A stretch of DNA of 64,000 nucleotides from Phalacrocorax aristotelis (taxonomy: Eukaryota > Chordata > Aves > Suliformes > Phalacrocoracidae): contig NC_134279.1 in NCBI RefSeq assembly GCF_949628215.1, positions 57,953,766 to 58,017,765 of the forward strand. The letters run 5' to 3'. A program made the translations under genes and the position numbers. This document shows, piece after piece, positions 9,843 to 24,321 of the stretch (its first letter is position 1; each line of letters opens with the position of its first letter). The notes under the pieces are model-generated. The model made no database searches. It was not told the origin of the DNA and saw only the letters and a list, made by a program, of their open reading frames with translations.

Positions 9843-12800
9843 TGCTCTGCACCTCTACAGAGGCGCAGGGAACAAAGCTTTGGTAAGTTTGACTTTGCAG
9901 CTGTTTGGGGAATACCCTGCTTCTTCTAAACAGATGTAGGCTTCTCTGCATATGCACAGCAGGTATCAACACAAATCAGTCTCAGTGCTGGATTTTCAAT
10001 TCCCAAAGCACTGTCAGTCAGTGTTTAGTTACCATCTTTGTCTCTGGTTTAGGGGGATGATCTTGACAGGATAATTTTCCCCCACTGTGGTGTAGCTTCC
10101 CAACCAATAGATAGGAAATAAATTTTTTTTTCTTCTCCTCTTGTAAAACACTAGAAACACACTCTTGAGGAGTGCCATAGGAGACAGGCTGTTAAAGAAC
10201 ATACTACATATATACAAGAGGTGATAGGGATGTGCCTGCTTCTAGCATGAATCATCTCTCCCTCTTTATATTTTCCAATAGACACAACAGATTTTTCCAA
10301 ATAAATAAGTTGTGTGAAAAATATAGGATCTCCAAAGAAAATTAAAGCAAATCTGCTGACAGTGCAATCTGTCTACATTGGGCAGTTTTATAAACTTAGT
10401 TTTATGAAAAATGCCATGTACCCATAAGCCTAGAAGGTTAGATTTGCAATAAAGCTTCATACTGGTAGTAGTGAAAATCAGTTAAAGACCATGCCTCTCC
10501 ATGAATGCTGCGGGTACCCAAGGCACAGACTGCACAGGGGAGTTGTAACCTGGGTTGTAAGTTTATAGTATCTTCGGACACACCTCCGTGTTTTTAATAC
10601 ACAGGCAACCGTATGTTCTTTTTTTCTTCTACTCCAAAGTAATCAGAAACGATCCTGCTGTAGTTTGGGAGCTGTAATCATGCTACCACAGGGCAGATAT
10701 GAAGCTATCTGTCCTCATGCATGTAGTCGTACCCTAGGAATACCCACAACTGGGTTGGACAAACCCTTTCCAGATCTAAAGCTTGTGCAAAGAGGATTAG
10801 ATAAGCTTGCTAGTCATAGTTGTGCAAGTTTCTTTCTGAGTTCTGGGTTCAAAGCAAAACTCAGCCAAAAACACAGGAACAAAACTCCTTGGTGGCCAGA
10901 CTCCATCCATACAGTGCAATACGGCAGTCAGCATGCAGCGCCTACTGCTGACTCACTGCTTCCCCATCCTACAACGTCCACCTTTGCCTTCTGGCATGGG
11001 TGCCTGTTTCTGGGGCCTCCATACTCTCTGCTCGCTCTACATGTGTCCGCCAATGAGTTTGGGCCCATGACTGGGCATCCTGGAGCAGGATGCATGTTTG
11101 CAAGGATGCAAAGTGAGGGGCTGCTGAGCAAGGGGTCTGTGGAACACAAGGGCATACACAAGCCAGTTCAGAGTGCTACATAGCTGGATGCAGAGATGCT
11201 GATACCATGGAAAAGCAGAAAGGATGGATCCCCTTCCCACCAATGTCAGGGGTTCTGAATGACCCGTAAGGTGAAGGAACCAGGCTTTCATTTTCACTGC
11301 GTTCCTACATTGTTCAAATCTGGGTTCCGGCCATGATGCCAAAATGCAAGAAGGGCTTAGCTTCTGTCTTGCCTCTGAGAAGGGGCACTGCCTCTGTGTC
11401 TCCTAAAACAAGCAGTGTAACATGAACAATGTAAGATGAACAGCATTTTATTGCTCCTTCTATAGATACAAACCATTTCGATTACATTTCCTCTTTGTCT
11501 AATCTTATCTGTTCTGTGTTGCAATCCTTGCTGTGCTTCCCTATTTCCAAATGAAAGCACAATCTTTCTGCAAAAAATCTGAAAACTGCCTCCATTTTGA
11601 AATGAGCCCTGTTTTAAACAAAGAACAGCAGGTGGTTGATAATTCATTGATTTGTTAATCCTTACGTGGAAAGTAACTGATGCCAAAATCGTTGCATTCT
11701 CAAAGCTCTTGCAAATGTCAATCACTATTAAAAAGGTTTCTTCTGGTTCTGCACATACTGTTGTATGTGTATGTGCAAGAGGGTGTAGAACAAGCCAGGC
11801 AAGAAGCAGAAAGTATACAAATGACTAGTTTTGCAGGAAATGCACCAGTATAAAGCTTAGGAAACCTGGGTTCATGTCTGTGCCTTGCCACAGAAAATGG
11901 CATGGATGAGTTAATGATGGTCAAGTGGGTTGTTTCTGGTTGTTGTAGATATCTGTTCTGTGGTTACTGGTCTTTGCTGGTATAGCTGAACATCCCATTG
12001 GGTTGCAAGGTGTTGCAGCAGGATCTGCTATAGCTGATCTTTGGGGAGTTATGGCAAGCCTCTGGGGTTTTTTCTGTGTTTGGTTTACACCTCCATTTTG
12101 ATAGGGTTGGGCGGCTGTGTATGGACAGCTGTGCTGGGAGAGCCCCTGGGCAGTGGTGAGGGACGGTGCCGATCAGCTGGGCACCTAACCCAAACCTCTG
12201 CACCTCCAGGGCTCCCTGCCTCAGCTCCCTTTCCTACGCTGTCCTCAGCAGCCCCGTGGCCCTGGGCCAAGGGGGACTTTGAGAAGTGCTGCTGGTGCTA
12301 TGTAGGTCTTTGAAATCACCAGTGGCACAAGGCATCGAGGGAGGCTGGGGAACTGCCCAGGCTGTGTTTCCTGCTCCAGCTCTGCCACTGTGAAACAAGA
12401 ACCAAGTCCTGCTGCGAAAGCGGGTGAGTGGCACTTGCTGTGAAACCCCAGGGCTGGGGGAGATCCAGGAGTCCCCAGGGTGCTGGCTGTGACAAGTCCT
12501 GGGTTTCTGCTTCAGATCACAGCTTTGGAAAAGCAGTTTGAAATGCACTGCTAAAGGGCCTGTAGCTTTAGTATGACTAAATAGATATAACTGTTTTAGA
12601 CCACGCTGGAAAAAACTGTGCATGCAATATAACCTACAGAGATCTGGACTGTAACTACTCCAAGTGCTTCAGACTTTGCATCCTGAAGTTCCTATTGTAC
12701 CAGCAGATGTAAAAGGAAGAAGGCAGCAGATCTGGTTAATAAGGATGCCCTGCATTTTCTAGTAGGAGGCTATTTTCATTTACTCCTAATTTTGCAAAGC

Positions 12801-13643
12801 TTTAAGTCCCTGGATCGAAATACTGCATGGCAAAATATCTGCCTGAATTGTGAATGTGAATTGTTCTGCATTTGGCTGGATAGAGGCCCGAGAGTCACTT
12901 AACCTAAAATGATTTGACCATTTCTGAAAATCAAAGCTTGAGAATTTGCTCTTTTCAATTTTTTGCAATCTCTTCCTAGGGCAGCGTCTTGACCTTTAGC
13001 AGGGAAGTGGGTCTTACGTGCAGGTACTCAAATTTGAGCAGGATATAAACCTTTGAAAAATCAGTTTCCACGCGCTTAGTGGAGACTTCAGCTTTTAACA
13101 TCCAAGTCCCTGAAACCACTGTTCACCCTACGTGTGCACCAATCTGAGCAAGACTTTAGTTGCAGGTGTGGTACAAGGCTGCTAGGCTCTCTGTGCCTGA
13201 GCTCAAGAGCAGGGTATAGGGCACCTAAAGGTAAAGGGAGCAAACAAACAGGCACTGGTATCCAACAGGGTGAGGAGGGAGCTGGGGGCACATCATCCAA
13301 GAGCCTGGACAGAGCCTAGCCGGAGCGCCTAGGCTTGTGAATCCAGGACTTTTCCCAGCACCACCTTTCCCTCGGGAGGCTGGAAAGAGCCCCATGCTCC
13401 TGCCTCTTCCCTCTTCTGCTGCTGCTGCCAGCAAAGGCCAGGCTGGACTGCTGCTCTGCCTCTGATTTACTCGCTTACTTCATGGAGCAAAAGTCTGTGT
13501 GGTAAATCTCATGTGCTACCCCTCCGGGTGACACACATATCAGTAGGATGCCACATGATGGAATTTGGGGTTGGGTTTCAGTTTGCCTCAAGAAAAAAAA
13601 ACAACACAAAACCATAAAAGCTTAGGAAACACTGCACAGACTC
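9843..13643. other. No gene or repeat recognised
   Basis: Non-coding by appearance. The longest frame, 10665-11183 on plus (172 codons), shows no domain, no low-complexity bias and no exon boundaries, and is crossed by a minus-strand frame at 10928-11161. G+C-rich patches at about 12110-12500 and 13130-13440 give several overlapping frames on both strands, as expected in stop-poor DNA. Confidence 0.5.
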
Positions 13644-13711
13644 AGAAAAAAATATGAAGTGTGTAATTCAGATATCCTACTTAGAAAAAATATGAAGTGC
13701 GTAATTCAGAT
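13644..13711. repeat. Tandem duplication, about 39-bp period
   Basis: The 30-nt segment at 13644-13673 recurs at 13683-13711 with one A missing from the A run and one T-to-C change (GTGTGTAATTC versus GTGCGTAATTC). Nine bases separate the copies, giving a period of about 39 bp. The near identity indicates a fairly recent local duplication. Confidence 0.85.
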
Positions 13712-14009
13712 GGTGCCAGATTTGTAGTCTTCACAATCCTAATTTGCCTTCTGGTATGTATCATTATAGTATGATCCTGGTTTTTTGACACATTCAGTAC
13801 TTCTGATAGTTTTCTGTAGGATCCTTCCCTTACCTCATGGATGAAAAGGAGGGCGGTCAGTGGGCAATTTACTTTAGGTATTTATTTATATTCTCCTGCT
13901 GTTCAGGATGCAAATGGTTTATGCTCTTGTTCTGCAGAGAGATTTTTTTGCTCTGAAGAGAGATTTACTACTCTCTGACTTTTTAATGGTGTTCATCTAT
14001 GGTATTTAA
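13712..14009. other. No gene or repeat recognised
   Basis: AT-leaning spacer. At 13936-13970 a short pair of similar words (GCAGAGAGATTTTTTTGCTC and GAAGAGAGATTTACTACTC) suggests a minor local duplication. Nothing else is seen. Confidence 0.4.
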
Positions 14010-14460
14010 ATAGTTCACAAGCAGTAATGAGCTAATACGTACAACAAGCTTTTGATATTTATTTACCAAAAAATAAGGATGCAGAATGTAAATTAAGAAG
14101 TTTACCATAGTTTTGAGTGTACAATTTAGGATGTCAGGGCAAGGCACAGGTGAACTTTTTTAGTTAAAGGTCGTGTTCACTGAAAAATGTGCTTTAGGAT
14201 TAACAAGCTCTAGGTATAGATTTGTGTCAAGCTTAGCAGGTTATTTTGGGTGAACAGAAATAAACATATTCAAATAAGTTGAAGTGTTATTTCCACATTT
14301 TCCAAATAATGCAACCACATTTTTTTGCTTTAGAATGATATTTCATTTAAAAATTTAACCAAATTTATCAATAAAAATGGGGTATAGAATCCAGAAATGA
14401 AATGTTTTCTTTGGGGCAAAATAAATAGCCTCCTTTTTTGTTTTTATTTTGCACTTCAGC
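14010..14460. promoter_or_regulatory. AT-rich block resembling a conserved non-coding element
   Basis: About 450 bp of AT-rich but complex, non-repetitive sequence is dense in factor-type words. Examples are AGTAATGAGCTAATACG, GATATTTATTTACC (FOX-like), GGATTAACAAGC, AGAAATAAACATATTC and TATGAGTCAGTCAC near its right edge. There is no coding frame and no transposon signature. An enhancer is possible, but it is inferred from texture only. Confidence 0.2.
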
Positions 14461-17400
14461 TATCAGTATGAGTCAGTCACACTGCTTGCCTTATGACTCT
14501 ATTTTCCAGAAAACTTAGTTTTGCTTAAGATCCACATTTTCAAAGTGCAGTTCCCTGCAAGATCACTTGCAGCTCTAAGTGCTCTTTGCTTCTGCAAGCA
14601 AACTGCAGATCATAAAATGTTCCCACCCCAAAACAAGGAACATGCAGTTGGTGACCATCTGTACAAAGCTTGGTTTAAATGACTTGGCCAGTGATACACA
14701 GGATCCATGTGCAGAGGGAAGACAGAAAGCAGTAATCAAAAGCCTGTTTATCTGCCTTAGCTACAAGTTCCCCTTTCTTGCAGTGCATCAGGTGTCACAT
14801 CCCCTCCGATGTCTCTGGGAGAGCAGTGGGAACAGCAGCCACCGTCAGTGCCCAAACCCAGCTCCTCTGCTCGAGCAGGGCCACCCTCTGCACCGCAGAG
14901 AGAGCAGAGGAGGCCACCATCTCTCATGAGGGTCTGGGGCAGTGTAGGATCCAATTTGCAGCACCCAGCTTCCAAATATTGGGTTCTCTAGAGGACCTCT
15001 GACCCTTCTCGGGGGGGAAGTAGCACCTTGCAGTGCTTGCTTTCCCATGCACAGGTCTGCAGCATTCTTCCATACCCACGGTGGCACCTTCATTTAGTGA
15101 AACACAGGGTTGAGGTCAGAATTGAAGGTACCCAGGGAAAGCGCCACAATGCTTCAGTCCTTTCTCGACTGGAGAGACTGTGTTGGGATGCGTTCCCAGG
15201 AGCAAGCGGCTGGGGTAGGGTGGCAGCAGCCCCCTGCTGCTGCATGGCTGGGGAGCTGCAGGGCTGGGAGGAGAAACCACAAGAAGAGACAGCCTCACTG
15301 CCAATGGCTTGTTAGATTTTGGGCTGGGAAGGGGGAATCCCGGGATGTTGTGTCTGCTCCACAGCCTGTTTCTCTGTTTTATCCACATTGCTGCACGTCC
15401 ATTGGGTAAAAGAGGTAGGAGTGAACACTGGCTTCTCATGGGCAGGAGTCACCCATGCTCTGAATTGCGCTGTTTTAGGGACTGGTTTCACGTTTCTTCT
15501 GGATACAATGGTCCCACATGCGTCACTGCTGGCAGGCTGGAGAGCTGGTTAGCCTGGCCCAGCAGGGCAGGTGACCAGCATCTTGCGGGGTTTGCCTCTT
15601 TCACTGACATTGTTACAGCTGGAAAAACAGCCTGTGGAAAAGATAAATGAGGCTGGTGTCCTTAGCATGATAAGAAAATGTAAGAGGATAAAGAAGGAAG
15701 AAGTTACGGAAGAAAAATAGTGAGGAGAGAGCTGAGGACTAAGATATTGCCCTTGCTAGGTCTCCTAGTATTATACATTTCCTCCCTTAGGGAATGCATC
15801 CAGCATGGCTCTGACCACCACATTACACCTCTTCTAGAGATCTATTTAATAAAAGTAGTTTGTAAAAGCAAGAGTCCAGTGTAGCAACCCATCCTGTACT
15901 GCTAGGGTGTTTGGCTCTCCTTTTCCTGGAGGATGATAGTTACCTGAAGTTAAGCTGTTTTCAGGTGAAGAACAGGAGACATTGGTAGGAGGCAGATGAT
16001 GGGACCATGGACTCGGCAGAGCCCACCGCACAGTGCTGTCTCTCTGCTTTGCACTTTGCCTTCAGACAGGCTAGGGCTAAGGCACAGCAATGCAAGGGGG
16101 CTGCTTCCCCTTCCCTAGAGCCATCCCAAAAGCCTCAATGACTTGAAAGGTGCAAGATCAGAGCCTGAATGCATTTAATGTCCCAGCCAGTGTGAGCTGG
16201 CGAAGATTTGGTTCTTTTACACATTGTTCTGAAGCAGAAGTGGACAAATGAAAGATGCCTGTTGCACTGGGTATGACAGACACTGGAGGACAAGGCAGCC
16301 CCTGATCAACCAGCTTGAAATCTGGAGTCAGAAACAAAACAAAGAGCAGCCTCCCTCACGTGTAGCAAATGGCTAAAGATAAAGATGAAATCTACTGTCC
16401 CAAGTAGGCTGAAACATGGCAGATCATGCTGCATCCTTCAATGAGCAAGCCCACATTGTGAACATCCTTATGAAAACTAGTGGGAGGATGATTCACAAAC
16501 GGAGAAAAGGACCAGAGAAAAAAAGCAGCAGTTGAGTTTGTATCCCTCTAATAGGGGACACAGTGTTTAAACTCTTCTCCTAACCCAGTATGGTAGCAGT
16601 AGGTTCCCTTTGACGCACCTGTGACCGTGCTTATTATCTCTTTCTTTGTTCTTTTGTAAGGTCGCCAGCTTTGAGGAGGACCTGCAATGCATGATGATAG
16701 CATTATAAGACATGATAGTAACATTTCAAAAAGTGCAGGAATGACATTATCATTTCATGTCTGCCCATTTTTCTGTTCATTTAATGGAACAATCGTAGAG
16801 AATGCAAGCCGCCTTCTTTTCATCTTCAAAGCATTGGTCAGGTCTACAGTACAAGCATTGCCGGGCCCAGCTGTGTCAGCCAGATTGTGTTTACTCCTTC
16901 TCCCTGTTCTGCCCTCCAAAAAAACCTAGGGGTCATACCCAACCACCTTACGAGGTAAAACTCCCCATCAGTCCGCAGTTGTACTGGCAAATGCCCTGCC
17001 ATGGAGAGAATTTATTTCCCTTGGGGGTGGAGGTCCTGAACAAGCTCTGCTGGCTGGATTGTGCTATATAGGTTGTAAAATGGTACAATGTACAGGGAAA
17101 ATACAGCCTGCATTTTGTGTGAGCCACTGCAGCCTGCAGTAGTGACCATCCAGCAGCAGCTCACAGCCACCTTGGCTGTCTAATGGTGGCATGGAGACCT
17201 TGTGTCTGCACAGGTTATGCCTAATTACTTGAAATTAATGAAAATCAGCACGTGTTTTTCTGGCTTTCAAAGCTGAATTGGCATCAACCCCCTCGGAGAT
17301 AACATGCATTATTACTGTTGTACTTGATCATGTTTTTTCCCTATGTATTCTCTCTATTTGGACTTTGATTTAATATTCCTTCTCTCCCTCTGCTTTGGTT

Positions 17401-20400
17401 ACTCTGTGTCTCGGTGCTTAAAGATTTTCTGCCTGTATATTGAAAGTTTTCAATGAAGAATTTCTGCAACACTCAGAGTTACCAGTAAAAGCCCTCTGCA
17501 GATTTTGACAGAAGGAGTTATATGAAATCACTTCTAATCTCTTTATCCTTGTCACACCACTCTGCTATGCAGTAATACACCAAAGAATTTCCAGAAAGCA
17601 AAGGTTGACGACTTACAATACCTACCAACTTGGTTGAAAAAATAAATAATAAAGGAATTGGGAGGTGAATTCAATCTGCTGCTGTGTCAGCTGGGGGACA
17701 AAGCAGGGGAAAAGCAGAGACAGAAGGCTGGAAAAGGTAAATGCTTTCTCAGTTTAAATTTAAAAAAACCACAAAAAACCTTGAGGCCAAACAAGCCATT
17801 TCCCTCAAAAGTTTAGATCATGTTCTGAAAGTTAAAAAATGAGGCGTTTTTGTTGACTTTATCGTGGCAGCTATCAATGGCACATTGTTAATGCCTGTTA
17901 GAGTGGCAAAGCTGCGAAACAAATAACAGTACGTCCTTGAGTGCACCAGTTCTGTGTCTGACAGGTTTTCATTTTTCACCCTGTTGCATAATGCTGGCAT
18001 GCACATACGACATATAGTGTATGAAGCTTTCTGGGTAGGGCTTGATATTGCCTCCATTCAAGTCAAGGGCAACACTCTGCCAGTTCTCAAAAGGAGCAAG
18101 GTCATGGCATGTGCTGGAGTTGGGCGCAGCCTGTCTGGGAGGCTGGGCAGCAGTATTTTAGAGCAGGTCAGCGGTGTCCCACTCCAGTCCAATGCCACAT
18201 GCACTTGTGCAAGGACTTAGCTTTGGAAATCCCGTGGCAACTAACAGCTTTCACCGCTTGCCTGCTGTTTTATTTCCTTAAAAGAAAGTGAAAAAAAAAA
18301 AAAAAGAGAAAAAGGAAAAAGAAACCCCAGCTATTATATCCTCCTGAGATACACAAACACAGAAGACAATATATTGATTTTCTTGTACTCTGTGTTTTTC
18401 AGTCTTAGCCAAGCATTGTGCGTAGGTGTTATGTGATCTTAAAATATAAGATGAAATGTGGGTGGGACTGAAAATGCAGTTGCTATTATTCATCTATTTA
18501 TGCCATTATACACGTGTGATTGGGCTGTGATCTTGTGCAGCGTCCTAGGAACCTACAGATTGCTTGAATCATCCTTCTGTAAAAGGGCCAGGAGATGTGT
18601 TATTTAATCCTTCTACTAGATCAGTGAGATCTGTATATACTTAATTTGTATTTCATACCTACAGCCAGCATCAGCCCACACATGTGATAAAACATCAGCA
18701 TAGAAATCTATACCTGTACTTTCTTTCCTTACAATATCCAAGCTCATCAGGCTTCCAGCTGGGGGAAAAAAATGTGTAACCAAAAAGTGAAGATCTGTAA
18801 AAATAGAACTACTTGTAGGTTTGGGTCAAGTTTGCAGAATTATCTGATCTGTGTAAAAATAAAAATTCCAAGGAAAATATTCCTGCTTTTCAATTTGGAG
18901 CACCTTATGTGGAAACTGTAGGAAATTTTAAAGAAGCATGACAGAAGAAAATCAAACTGATTTTTTTTTTTAATTTTGTTGAGGATGGCAAGAAAAAAGA
19001 ATCTTCGTTACTGTTGCTTCCAGGGTCAAGTTATGATAGAAAGAAAAAAGGTTGTTTACACACCTCTACTTTTGATACTTTCACCTTCCCAGAAGGAGTA
19101 ATGATGTGGCACTGCCACTTGATGGCCAAGCTGTCCTCAGCTGGTTTGAGTTCACATGGTGTTTAATCCTGAATACTCTTTCAGCTCTGTGGAAATGTAC
19201 TTTTGACACATGCAGGCTATCAAAAAATATTAGGTATAGATCCCTTATCGCATTTCTGCAGGCTCAACCACATTCCTGCTTCCGGAGAGAGCAGTTCTTC
19301 TAGCTGCAGGCAGTACAAACTTGTTGCAGTGCTAATTATTTGATCATCTGCCTCAATATTTCCAGATGTAAAAGATTTCTTTATTTTGGTTGTTAAAGAA
19401 GGAGTTTGGTTTTCTATGTCTCTTACCCATTAGCTACATGTCTGCTAGTAAATTGAACGTGCCCAGAATTGCTCCTTGGCATGGAGGCTGATTGCCTCCA
19501 GAGGAGGATGCTGTCTTGCCCGCCAAAAACAAGAGGCTGCACCCAAACTGCGTGTTATGAACAAATCAGAGCTTATCCTAACCCCCGGTCTGCCCCTGGC
19601 AGAGCAGTGTTTGTCCTCTGTTTTGGGTGAGTGGTACTTAAATGACATTGGTCCAAAGTGTGTCAGGGGCTGTTCTGACCCTTAAAGGCTGCAATCAGTT
19701 TCTAGCACCCAGAAACATTTGCTGACATGATTTAACTTAATTTACTTCTGTAGAGGTAGTCCTCACATCTCCCCCTTCCATATTGGCACTGGTGAGCATA
19801 ACGGCCTTCTTTCAGAAGCTCCAGGATCAGGTGTATACTTATTATGGCCTCAGGCAAAGTATTTACGTTCAAATAAAAGTATAATTAGTGCTACTAGCAT
19901 TAGCAAGTGTTAAAGAATGAGACTGGTAGGGTAGCATGGAGCCATCCAGATAAAATCCTGGGATCTGTGGGACGTCTGCCCAGGAAGAAGCAGTGAAATA
20001 AGGCAAAATGACAGGTAGCAGCAGATGCTGATGGTGAGGGCTGCTGGCTGCTGCTGAACCGAACAGTCTCACTGGGAATAAGGACAAGAATTTCTGAGTG
20101 GGTATACAAGTGTGTTTTCAGAGAGGGAGGAGGAGTCTGGAGGCTCTGATGACCTATTCTTGTTGGGGTTTTTGCTAAGGAGGGAACATTTGTTCAGCAC
20201 AAATATGCTGTGGATCTAAATTCCATTTTCCCTAATCTATCCTTACTAGGGATGCTATTGCAAGCGGTTCCATAATGGTGGAAGAAACCAGTTGACTTCT
20301 GATTCCCATGGAAACACAAAAGAAGCCAATTCTTTATAACTGAGACCCCCTGGAAGGACAGGGTGGAAAGTCATTGAGGGCCACTGACTTCCCAGCTGGT

Positions 20401-23400
20401 CAGTGCATCAGGAATGAGACTCAGATGCTTTCTCAGTTGAGTAGCAGACAATCCTTCGGATGGAAGTTTGAGGCTATGTTGTCTTTAGCCAGGCTTTTGG
20501 CACTATTTGTATATACCTGTATACCCGATGGGCTAAGGTAGTAAACATATAGTGTAGAAAATACCTACATTTCCTTTATAAGAAGAATACTGGAGATCAA
20601 ACAATTTTAATTAAAGCTGCTTTTGCCTTCTATGTGCAGAACAGAGTCTTCTCCAGTTACATGGCAATATTGAATTCAAGGGAGACACTTTTTTTCTATG
20701 GAATATACCTGATTTAACTGTCATCTAAGACTTTTGTTTCACAGATTAATTTTGTTATCCACTCTTTTCACCCACACGCACTAGGGTAGCATTTTTAAGA
20801 ATTAACAGCAACAACTTTGTTTCTCAGTTATGTCTAGTTTAACTAACATCTAATCCTCTTAGCTTTTATACCTTCACAAACAGGGATTTGTTTGGCTAAA
20901 AACTTTTAATTAGCCCAATCACATGGAGCAGGTATTTAACAACCCCAAGACAAACCCGTTTCAGACATCAGAGGTGTCTCACCACCGGACTGGGAGAGCT
21001 AATTCTAGGAGTCCTTTCCCGCAGGCTGCAGAACTTGAATAACAAGGTCGGTGAGCGGCTGGCACCCAGTTTTTCTACATAAGTGGGCAGCATTCTTTAA
21101 TGGTAACTTGCCAGCTCCAAATGTGGTTCCATGATCCTTCGCTAGCCCCCGGTCTCTGCTCTCCCTCCAAAGCAGCCCCTCAGTTTGTGCTTGCACAAGT
21201 CAGTCCAGCTCTGAAGAGAGCTGAGGATCTTCTCATGGGTTTGGTAGGACTGCTGAAGACCTGGCAGGTCACTGGAACAAATAAATACCTTAGCAGACCA
21301 AGCGAGATTGAACCTGCTGAACTTTTGATCTTAGTAATTTGAATCCAGAAGAAAGGCTGCTCCAGCAGCATACAGATCCTAACCCAGGAAGCATGGGGTC
21401 ACTGCTGCGGGGCAGGGAAGGCTGGGGAGGGAACGCTGATGCCCATGGGACCTGTGCTTCTGTGGCACATGAAATCAAATGAGAAAAGGAGTGGCTGTCA
21501 CAAAGCGGAAGAATGGACACCGGTGAAAAAGGAATGAATGCTTGTGTAATATGTTACACATATAATTATTAACTTGAGACTAGCTCTGCTGCTGGACTGT
21601 GCAAAGCCCACCTGTGAGTGTACATAAGTGATTCTGCCGTCCAGGCTGTTTCTCCAGCAGTCTTTCTCAGCAGGGATCCTGTGGGGCTATGTAAGGCACT
21701 TAGCACTGCTCCTCAGGCAGGACTCTGGGGGAAACAAGAGCAATATTGTGATCGGCTGAGATTGGAGGGGAAGACTATGAGTGGTGGTTAGCAAGGATAT
21801 CACTTCATTGCACTTTTCCAGCTGTAAAATCTTCCTCTGCTGTGTCTGTCACCATAGAGTTTTCAAAACACCATGCCAGCAGGAGTGACACTGACCAAGT
21901 CACCCCCATTGAGGGTGCTGCTGTGGAGTTATTTTTGGCCTCTGTTCTTATCTTAAACTTGCTTTGGAACATCTCAAAACATAGCTGAAATAAATAAGTA
22001 AATAACTGAGAAGTAATATAAATTATTTTAATTGATCTTCTCTTTAACTTTAAAGTTGCAGAGATGTGAGCCCTCAGTATGTGCCATTTTCAGCCCTGAC
22101 TTTGCAACATACTCTGAGCTTGCCTAGAAATCAGCTTTCCCTAATTGCCAATTAACCTTAGGTATTTGATACATTTGTCTCCACATTCTCCGTGTATTTG
22201 TTCCTGGCTCCAGCTTCTCCTCTTTAGGATGCCAGTGCTAACTCTTAGAGCTGGGTGGCCCTTCCTCTGCAGGGAAGCAAGTGCCTGGAAGGTCTGTTGA
22301 GTTAGCAGGGCACAGCACACTTTCGTGATGCCTTAGCACTCAAAGACCTGTGAGGAATACAGCTGGCCAAGCTGCTTTTTACAGATGTGGTTATGATGAG
22401 CTGCCCCTGCTGTTACAATTAAAAATGGCCTCCCATGCTAGTACAGGAGAAAAGCCAGGTAGCCATATCATTCATGCACTAAATGCAGGGCACTTGTTCT
22501 AGCTAGACGTAAAATCAGTGTTAAAGCAAATCATTACGATGAATAGACATAAAATCAATTGAAAGTATGTTGCCTGAACAAGACCTACATGATCACGCAG
22601 AATTTCCATTATAGGCCACTTACTGACAGAAGTTAAAATAGCAGAAACATGAAGTATTAGAATTTGTTCCTTATGAAGCCAGCTTTTAAAAAAATCTGCT
22701 GTCTGAGCACATGCTGAACTTTCAGCTTTCAGAGGGCAACTGAAAAGTTCACAGAGTCCAGTCAGTTGGGTTACGTAGCTCAGCAGAATCACATGCAGGC
22801 ATCTGCAGACAACTATAAGTGTATGAGTGCTCACAGTGTTGGCGATGTTCATATAATTAAAAAGTCCGCTTTCTGCCTGACTCTTACAGCTAACTGAAAT
22901 TAAAACACGAGCCAAAAGAAAATCTGGCAGAATGATGTGATGGAGGGGATACATGGTGTCAGACAGTATAACTAAAAGCTAGCAAGTACAGCTAAATAAT
23001 GAGGAGATCTTAGCTTTAATAGCCTGAGTGTAGTACACCAAGTAAAACAAAATCATCTTCTACTTCACGGAGTACCAAAAGCCAGTGAAACCGGTATCTT
23101 TGGAAAAGTTATCAAGTAGGTGGGGTACCTGAGATCTGTGCAACAAAGCTGCAGAAGCTCCATAAAACCAAAATCCAAGGAGAAAATAATACACAATATT
23201 AATGAGAAGTAGACTGAAGCGGAGACTGGATAAAGGCAGAACCCATTTTTTTCCAAATGTCCATTCAGTTTTAGGAACAGACATGCTTTATTTTAGCAGT
23301 ATGAGTTCCCTGAATGAGTACTCCTACAGTGCAGGTCTGCCTGCAGATGTGCCCATGGAGGGGAGGTGTTGGACTTCATGGTTAGGCAACTGGGTTAGAC

Positions 23401-24321
23401 ATGCTGTGTTGTAGGTTCTGGGACACCAATTACCAAAGCATGAGTGTGGGTTTCTACGTGTCTTGCTAGAGCATGGTCATACTGGCAATTAAATATTTGG
23501 GCTCATTGGCCCATACCAAGCTTTCTTTGAATGTCACATTCAGCACTTTCAATGTCCAACCAGTGAGTGTGGGGTGAAGTTTTGCAGTGAGGATGTGCAG
23601 GGAGTCTGGGCAACATGAACATTTTAGTAAATTCCCTAATCCCTTGGAAATGAGCAGCCAAAACATGCTTGTGATACTCAGCTTCTGTCTGAGTAGGCTT
23701 AGGCTCAGGCAAAGAGACCACTGTAGGAGTCTCTTTGATTCAGGTCTGTAAAATCCCAGATGGTGTGGAGAGGGTGGGTAGGGGTGGGCTGCTCACTGTC
23801 TCTTCCAGTGCAAGAAGTAGCAACTGTTAAACAAAGCTGTAGAAGCTATTTTCAGAAGAAAATGAGATATTTCTTCATGCAGCAAATAATAGATCTGTGA
23901 AAATCTTTGCCAAAGGGTGTGATAAGTATAGAAGTTTTTGCAGGCATTCAGGGAAGACTGGGCAGTACTTGGAAGAGCGGTCCACCACTGGGCAAACTGC
24001 ATCAGGCTCAAGGAGTCCCCTGAGGTGAAAGTGGTTGGAGGCTGGAAGAGGACTTGCAGGAAAGATCACATATTCTTGTCTTGCTCTTACTGATCTGTAG
24101 GGCGTAGTTTGTGGTCACTGCTGCAGACAGATTACTGTGCCAAATGGGCCCCAAAAATCTGAAATAACACTGTTCTTAATGTTTTTATTTGGATGGTGAA
24201 CAAATTTTGTGCTGATTTTCTGATGTGTAGACGAATTCAAGGTGCTCTCTGTTCTCATCTGTGCCTGAGATGAAGGGGAGAGCACTGCAGGGAGCAGTGG
24301 TACCTGTGGGGAATTAGGTCA
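14461..24321. other. Long stretch with no gene recognised
   Basis: Ten kilobases of ordinary avian-looking non-coding DNA. G+C-rich patches at about 14780-14990 and 15030-15600 produce overlapping frames in up to four frames, none with a recognisable domain. An A15 homopolymer lies at 18291-18305. The minus-strand frame at 22499-22954 (151 codons) is leucine/serine-rich but lacks a credible membrane topology or family signature. No tRNA-like, snoRNA-like or transposon signature was seen by eye. Confidence 0.45.

Noticed and set aside
10665-11183. 172-codon plus-strand open frame
   Set aside because: No recognisable domain, no splice context, ordinary composition, and crossed by minus-strand frames. 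This length is expected by chance in 64 kb of moderately GC DNA.
22499-22954. 151-codon hydrophobic minus-strand frame, considered as a membrane protein
   Set aside because: The hydrophobic residues do not form regular membrane spans and there is no receptor or channel signature.
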